Position numbers and translations under genes: made by a program. Source: Eubacterium sp. UBA4343 (GTDB taxonomy: Bacteria > Bacillota > Clostridia > Lachnospirales > Lachnospiraceae). Taken from it: a stretch of DNA of 64,000 nt. The notes under the pieces are model-generated. The model was not told the origin of the DNA and searched no databases. It worked only from the letters and a program-made list of their open reading frames with translations. The stretch is from the NCBI GenBank assembly GCA_002394235.1, contig DGTF01000061.1, forward strand, positions 22,637 through 86,636. The letters run 5' to 3'. Positions 61,299 to 64,000 of the stretch are shown here, piece by piece. The stretch's first letter is position 1, and every line of letters starts with the position of its first letter.

Positions 61299-62095
61299 GC
61301 TCTTTGCGCCTCCTCCTTTTTCGCGGTACGGACATTTACAATGGCCACGAAGAGAATCACGACGGCAAAAATAATCGTTGACAGCGCCCACAGAGCGGTC
61401 TTGATCGTCGTCTGTGAGCCCTTTGTGGCATTGACAACATAGGTGCTGATCGTATTAAAGGTAGCCGGCTTGGTGTACGTCGTGATGAAATAATCATCCA
61501 GCGACAGCGTGATCGCAAGACCAAACCCGGAAATGATGCCCGGAACGATCTGCGGGATCACTACCTGCGTCAGGGCGCCGAACGGAGTGGCTCCGAGATC
61601 CAGCGCTGCCTCATACAGCGCGGAGTCCATCTGCCGGATCTTCGGCATGACAGACAGGTAGACAAAGGGCGCGCAGAGGGTGACATGCCCGATCACAAGC
61701 GGAACAAAGGTGTCCTTGGAGACGCCGAGCACGACAACAAGCAGAATGCAGATGGAGAAACCCGTCACCACATCGGCGTTGATAACTGGGATCTGGTTGA
61801 TCGTGGAAATTGCGGCATTCACTTTTCTCTTTGAATAGAAAGAACCGATCGCTCCGATCGTCCCGAGAAAAGTGGCAAGCACAGCGGAGCCGACTGCCAG
61901 AAGCAGCGTTCCGCCGATCATCTGCAGGAGCTCGGGTGTTGTGAACAGCGTCACATAGTTGTGCATGGAGAAACCACGGATGGAGCCGATATTTGCGGCA
62001 TCTGTGAAGCTGTACACCGCAAGAATGAGGATCGGCAGATACAGAACCAGAAGCATGATGCACAGGAAAACAGACGTTCCGATCTTTTTTTTCAC
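61295..62095 (-). CDS. potC: Spermidine/putrescine ABC transporter permease PotC
   Basis: A 266-residue inner-membrane permease with about six segments. The EAA loop that contacts the ATPase is seen in DSALYEAALDLGATPFGALT followed by QVVIPQIVPG. The start codon is GTG at 62095, within a four-base overlap (GTGA) with the potB stop, and GAGGAGGAG lies eight bases upstream. With PotB it forms the transmembrane channel of a polyamine importer. Confidence 0.95.
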   Translation of the reverse strand: MKKKIGTSVFLCIMLLVLYLPILILAVYSFTDAANIGSIRGFSMHNYVTLFTTPELLQMIGGTLLLAVGSAVLATFLGTIGAIGSFYSKRKVNAAISTINQIPVINADVVTGFSICILLVVVLGVSKDTFVPLVIGHVTLCAPFVYLSVMPKIRQMDSALYEAALDLGATPFGALTQVVIPQIVPGIISGFGLAITLSLDDYFITTYTKPATFNTISTYVVNATKGSQTTIKTALWALSTIIFAVVILFVAIVNVRTAKKEEAQRA

Positions 62096-62877
62096 AGCAA
62101 CGCTCCTCCTCTCTGATTATCTTCCTCGCCGGACCCCGAAAGCAGAGTGAACAGGCAGATCAGACCGAGCAGAATCAGCGCGATCATTGATCCAGCGTGC
62201 CAGTTGTAAGCGGCGAAATAACTGCCGATCAGACTGCCCATGATGTAGGTACTGTTGTTCAGCATATCCAGTACGACATAGTTTGTCATTGCCGGGAGAA
62301 AAACCATCGACACACCGCTGATGATTCCCGGAACAGAAAGCGGAAGCGTCACCGAGAGAAAGGTGCTGCGTTCATCCGCGCCGAGATCCATGGCAGCCTC
62401 CCGAAGCGCGCCGTCCAACCTCGAAATCGTCGTATAGATCGGCAGGATCATAAACGGAAGAAAATCGTAGGTCATGCCGATCACGGAATTCAGGAAGGGA
62501 TACATGGAAAGATTCCCCTCCAGGAATGTCAGTATTTCCTTCATGGCGGTGATCCTCAGGGAAAAATTAATCCACATCGGCATCACAAAGATCATGACGA
62601 TCACTGATTTGGACTTCAGTGAACTCATAGCCAGGATGTACGCGGTCGGATAAGCCAGAAGCAGGCAGACGATGGTCGTCACCGCCGCTATGGCAAAACT
62701 GTATATTAATGTTCCCAGGGCATTCGGATCCGTAAAAAAGCCCGCCAGATTGGCGAAGGTGAAGTGCCCCTGCCCGTTCGTAAAAGCATAGAAAAACAGC
62801 ACGACAAGAGGCAGCACAACAAACAGGATCAGAAATACCGAGTATGGAATACCAAGGGTTTTTCTGGAAAACTTCAT
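62092..62877 (-). CDS. potB: Spermidine/putrescine ABC transporter permease PotB
   Basis: A 261-residue permease with about six membrane segments. The EAA loop is DGALREAAMDLGADERSTFL followed by SVTLPLSVPG. The N-terminus SRKTLGIPYSVFLILFVVLP is typical of PotB. CAGGAG precedes the ATG by eight bases. It follows potA after a 100-base gap with a stem-loop and is coupled to potC. Confidence 0.95.
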   Translation of the reverse strand: MKFSRKTLGIPYSVFLILFVVLPLVVLFFYAFTNGQGHFTFANLAGFFTDPNALGTLIYSFAIAAVTTIVCLLLAYPTAYILAMSSLKSKSVIVMIFVMPMWINFSLRITAMKEILTFLEGNLSMYPFLNSVIGMTYDFLPFMILPIYTTISRLDGALREAAMDLGADERSTFLSVTLPLSVPGIISGVSMVFLPAMTNYVVLDMLNNSTYIMGSLIGSYFAAYNWHAGSMIALILLGLICLFTLLSGSGEEDNQRGGALL

Positions 62878-62924
62878 AATAAAATCTCCTGTCAGGAAAA
62901 ATCAAATATAATAAGTCCGGTCGC

Positions 62925-62972
62925 AATATTTCTGGCCCATGGGAAGCTTGCTCACAAGTGGACCAGAATATT
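62925..62972 (-). repeat. Intercistronic stem-loop between potA and potB
   Basis: AATATTTCTGGCCCA (62925-62939) and TGGACCAGAATATT (62959-62972) pair with two or so mismatches around a 19-base loop. No T run follows, so a role in mRNA stability or partial termination is more likely than full termination. Confidence 0.6.
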
Positions 62973-62977
62973 ATCCT

Positions 62978-64000
62978 TCACTTCTTCCGGTCATAGACAA
63001 ATTTCATCTTGTCGAGAGGCATAATCAGGCTGACCCGGTCACCCATATTCCAGAGATCCTCATCGTACACGACAAAATCCTGCTCGAGATCAGTCTGGAT
63101 GACATAGCTGTAGTGGTCGCCCTGATAAATGAGGTTGGAAATATTGCCCTGCACCAGACCGGCGTCCTGTTCGTCTGTCATCTCGATATCCTCCGGCTGA
63201 ATCTCCACCCGGATCCTTGTGCGGTTCAGATCAATGACATCCCCCTGCGCGTCGACCAGAGAACCGTCCTCCAGACGACGGCTTCCGGTGATGATCTTCG
63301 TGACGCTGGTCTCAATCTTCTGACCGTTGTATTCCAGACGGAAATCTCTGTTGATATCCGCGTAAAAGACATTTGTATGATCCTCGGCAATCATGACGTG
63401 TATTCCGTCCGGCTCGACAAAGAGGCCGACACGGCTTCCGACAGACGCATTCTTTGTAGACTGGATCTCATACTCGTATTTACCGGCGGTCACCGTGATT
63501 TCATAATGAATTCCCTTGAATATGACATTGGTTACGGTTCCCTGTACAATGCCCTTTTCCGGAGCGGTGATCTCAATATCTTCCGGGCGCACGACTGCCG
63601 TGATATGCGTTCCCTCCGCCACATCATCGACACAGTCAAATTCACCGCCGCCGAAGCGGACTCTGCGCTTCCCGGTCATGATGCCATTGAAGATATTGGA
63701 CTCACCGATGAAGTCGGCGACAAAAGCATTGATCGGCTCGTTATAGATATCTTCCGGAGTCCCGATCTGCTGGACCTTCCCCTCATTCATGACCACAATC
63801 TTGTCCGACATAGTCAATGCCTCCTCCTGATCGTGGGTGACATAGATGAAGGTGATACCGAGCTTGTCATGCATATCTTTCAGCTCGTACTGCATCTCCT
63901 GCCTCATCTTCAGATCCAGTGCCCCAAGCGGTTCATCCAGAAGCAGAATCTCCGGCTCGTTCACCAGAGCGCGCGCGATGGCGATCCTCTGCTGCTGTCC
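62978..64000 (-). CDS. potA: Spermidine/putrescine ABC transporter ATPase PotA (5' part outside window)
   Basis: The last 340 residues are visible; the start and Walker A lie beyond the right edge. The frame enters at the end of the ABC signature ([17 protein letters not shown]), then Walker [17 protein letters not shown] and the switch [15 protein letters not shown]. The C-terminal regulatory part has two OB/TOBE-type segments ([14 protein letters not shown] and [15 protein letters not shown]), longer than in most PotA proteins. It is the first gene of potABCD; together they import polyamines. Confidence 0.95.
   Translation of the reverse strand, partial: GQQQRIAIARALVNEPEILLLDEPLGALDLKMRQEMQYELKDMHDKLGITFIYVTHDQEEALTMSDKIVVMNEGKVQQIGTPEDIYNEPINAFVADFIGESNIFNGIMTGKRRVRFGGGEFDCVDDVAEGTHITAVVRPEDIEITAPEKGIVQGTVTNVIFKGIHYEITVTAGKYEYEIQSTKNASVGSRVGLFVEPDGIHVMIAEDHTNVFYADINRDFRLEYNGQKIETSVTKIITGSRRLEDGSLVDAQGDVIDLNRTRIRVEIQPEDIEMTDEQDAGLVQGNISNLIYQGDHYSYVIQTDLEQDFVVYDEDLWNMGDRVSLIMPLDKMKFVYDRKK

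Overview
The window is a 64 kb chromosomal segment of an anaerobic, low-to-mid GC Gram-positive bacterium, most likely a member of the Clostridia close to Lachnospiraceae. This is inferred from gene content: class B sortase with a pilin, Rex, the electron-bifurcating NfnAB pair, LL-diaminopimelate aminotransferase, a biotin-dependent sodium-pumping decarboxylase operon, RemA, RqcH, YebC, and SLH-domain surface proteins. No rRNA, tRNA, CRISPR array, prophage or complete insertion sequence was seen. Almost everything is on the minus strand; only three genes (an ABC-F ATPase, rqcH and a P-type ATPase) are on the plus strand.

Layout, left to right. 1-3.2 kb: an incomplete pilin-like surface protein and its class B sortase. 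3.9-6.8 kb: a BaiN/HI0933-type flavoprotein and a PLP enzyme of the methionine gamma-lyase/aluminium-resistance family. 7-18 kb: RNA and DNA maintenance genes (miaA, mutL, mutS, miaB, a 5-formyl-THF cyclo-ligase, proB, ybeY, phoH-like). 18-28.5 kb: a DUF2284 protein, rlmH, nfnAB, a zinc-ribbon/TPR envelope protein, ftsK/spoIIIE, a divergent uppP and yebC. 28.7-39.2 kb: NAD(P)HX repair enzyme, rex divergent from an ABC-F gene, then icd, dapL, pyrG and purF. 39.4-45.3 kb: cinA-type amidohydrolase and the compact pgsA-rimO-rpoZ-gmk-remA-yicC operon (transcribed from yicC to pgsA), then a radical SAM gene. 45.7-50.2 kb: rqcH and a P-type ATPase. 50.6-56.2 kb: a five-gene sodium-translocating decarboxylase operon with two different carboxyltransferases. 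56.8-64 kb: a secreted papain-like protease with SLH repeats, a tiny stand-alone FakA-like domain, and the potABCD polyamine transporter.

The most unusual property is not a gene but the spaces between genes. Most long intergenic gaps carry repeat DNA of two kinds. The first is a dispersed 60-100 bp family with a shared core and a GC-rich stem-loop, seen about ten times; in most copies its orientation follows the direction of transcription of the neighbouring genes. The second is a set of unrelated short tandem repeats (periods 16, 22, 36, 36 and 38 bp), nearly all lying at or just after a stop codon. Several intercistronic inverted repeats and one perfect 56-bp palindrome (shared terminator) add to this. 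Well-formed sigma-A-type promoters can be read before rex, the yicC operon and the sodium-pump operon.
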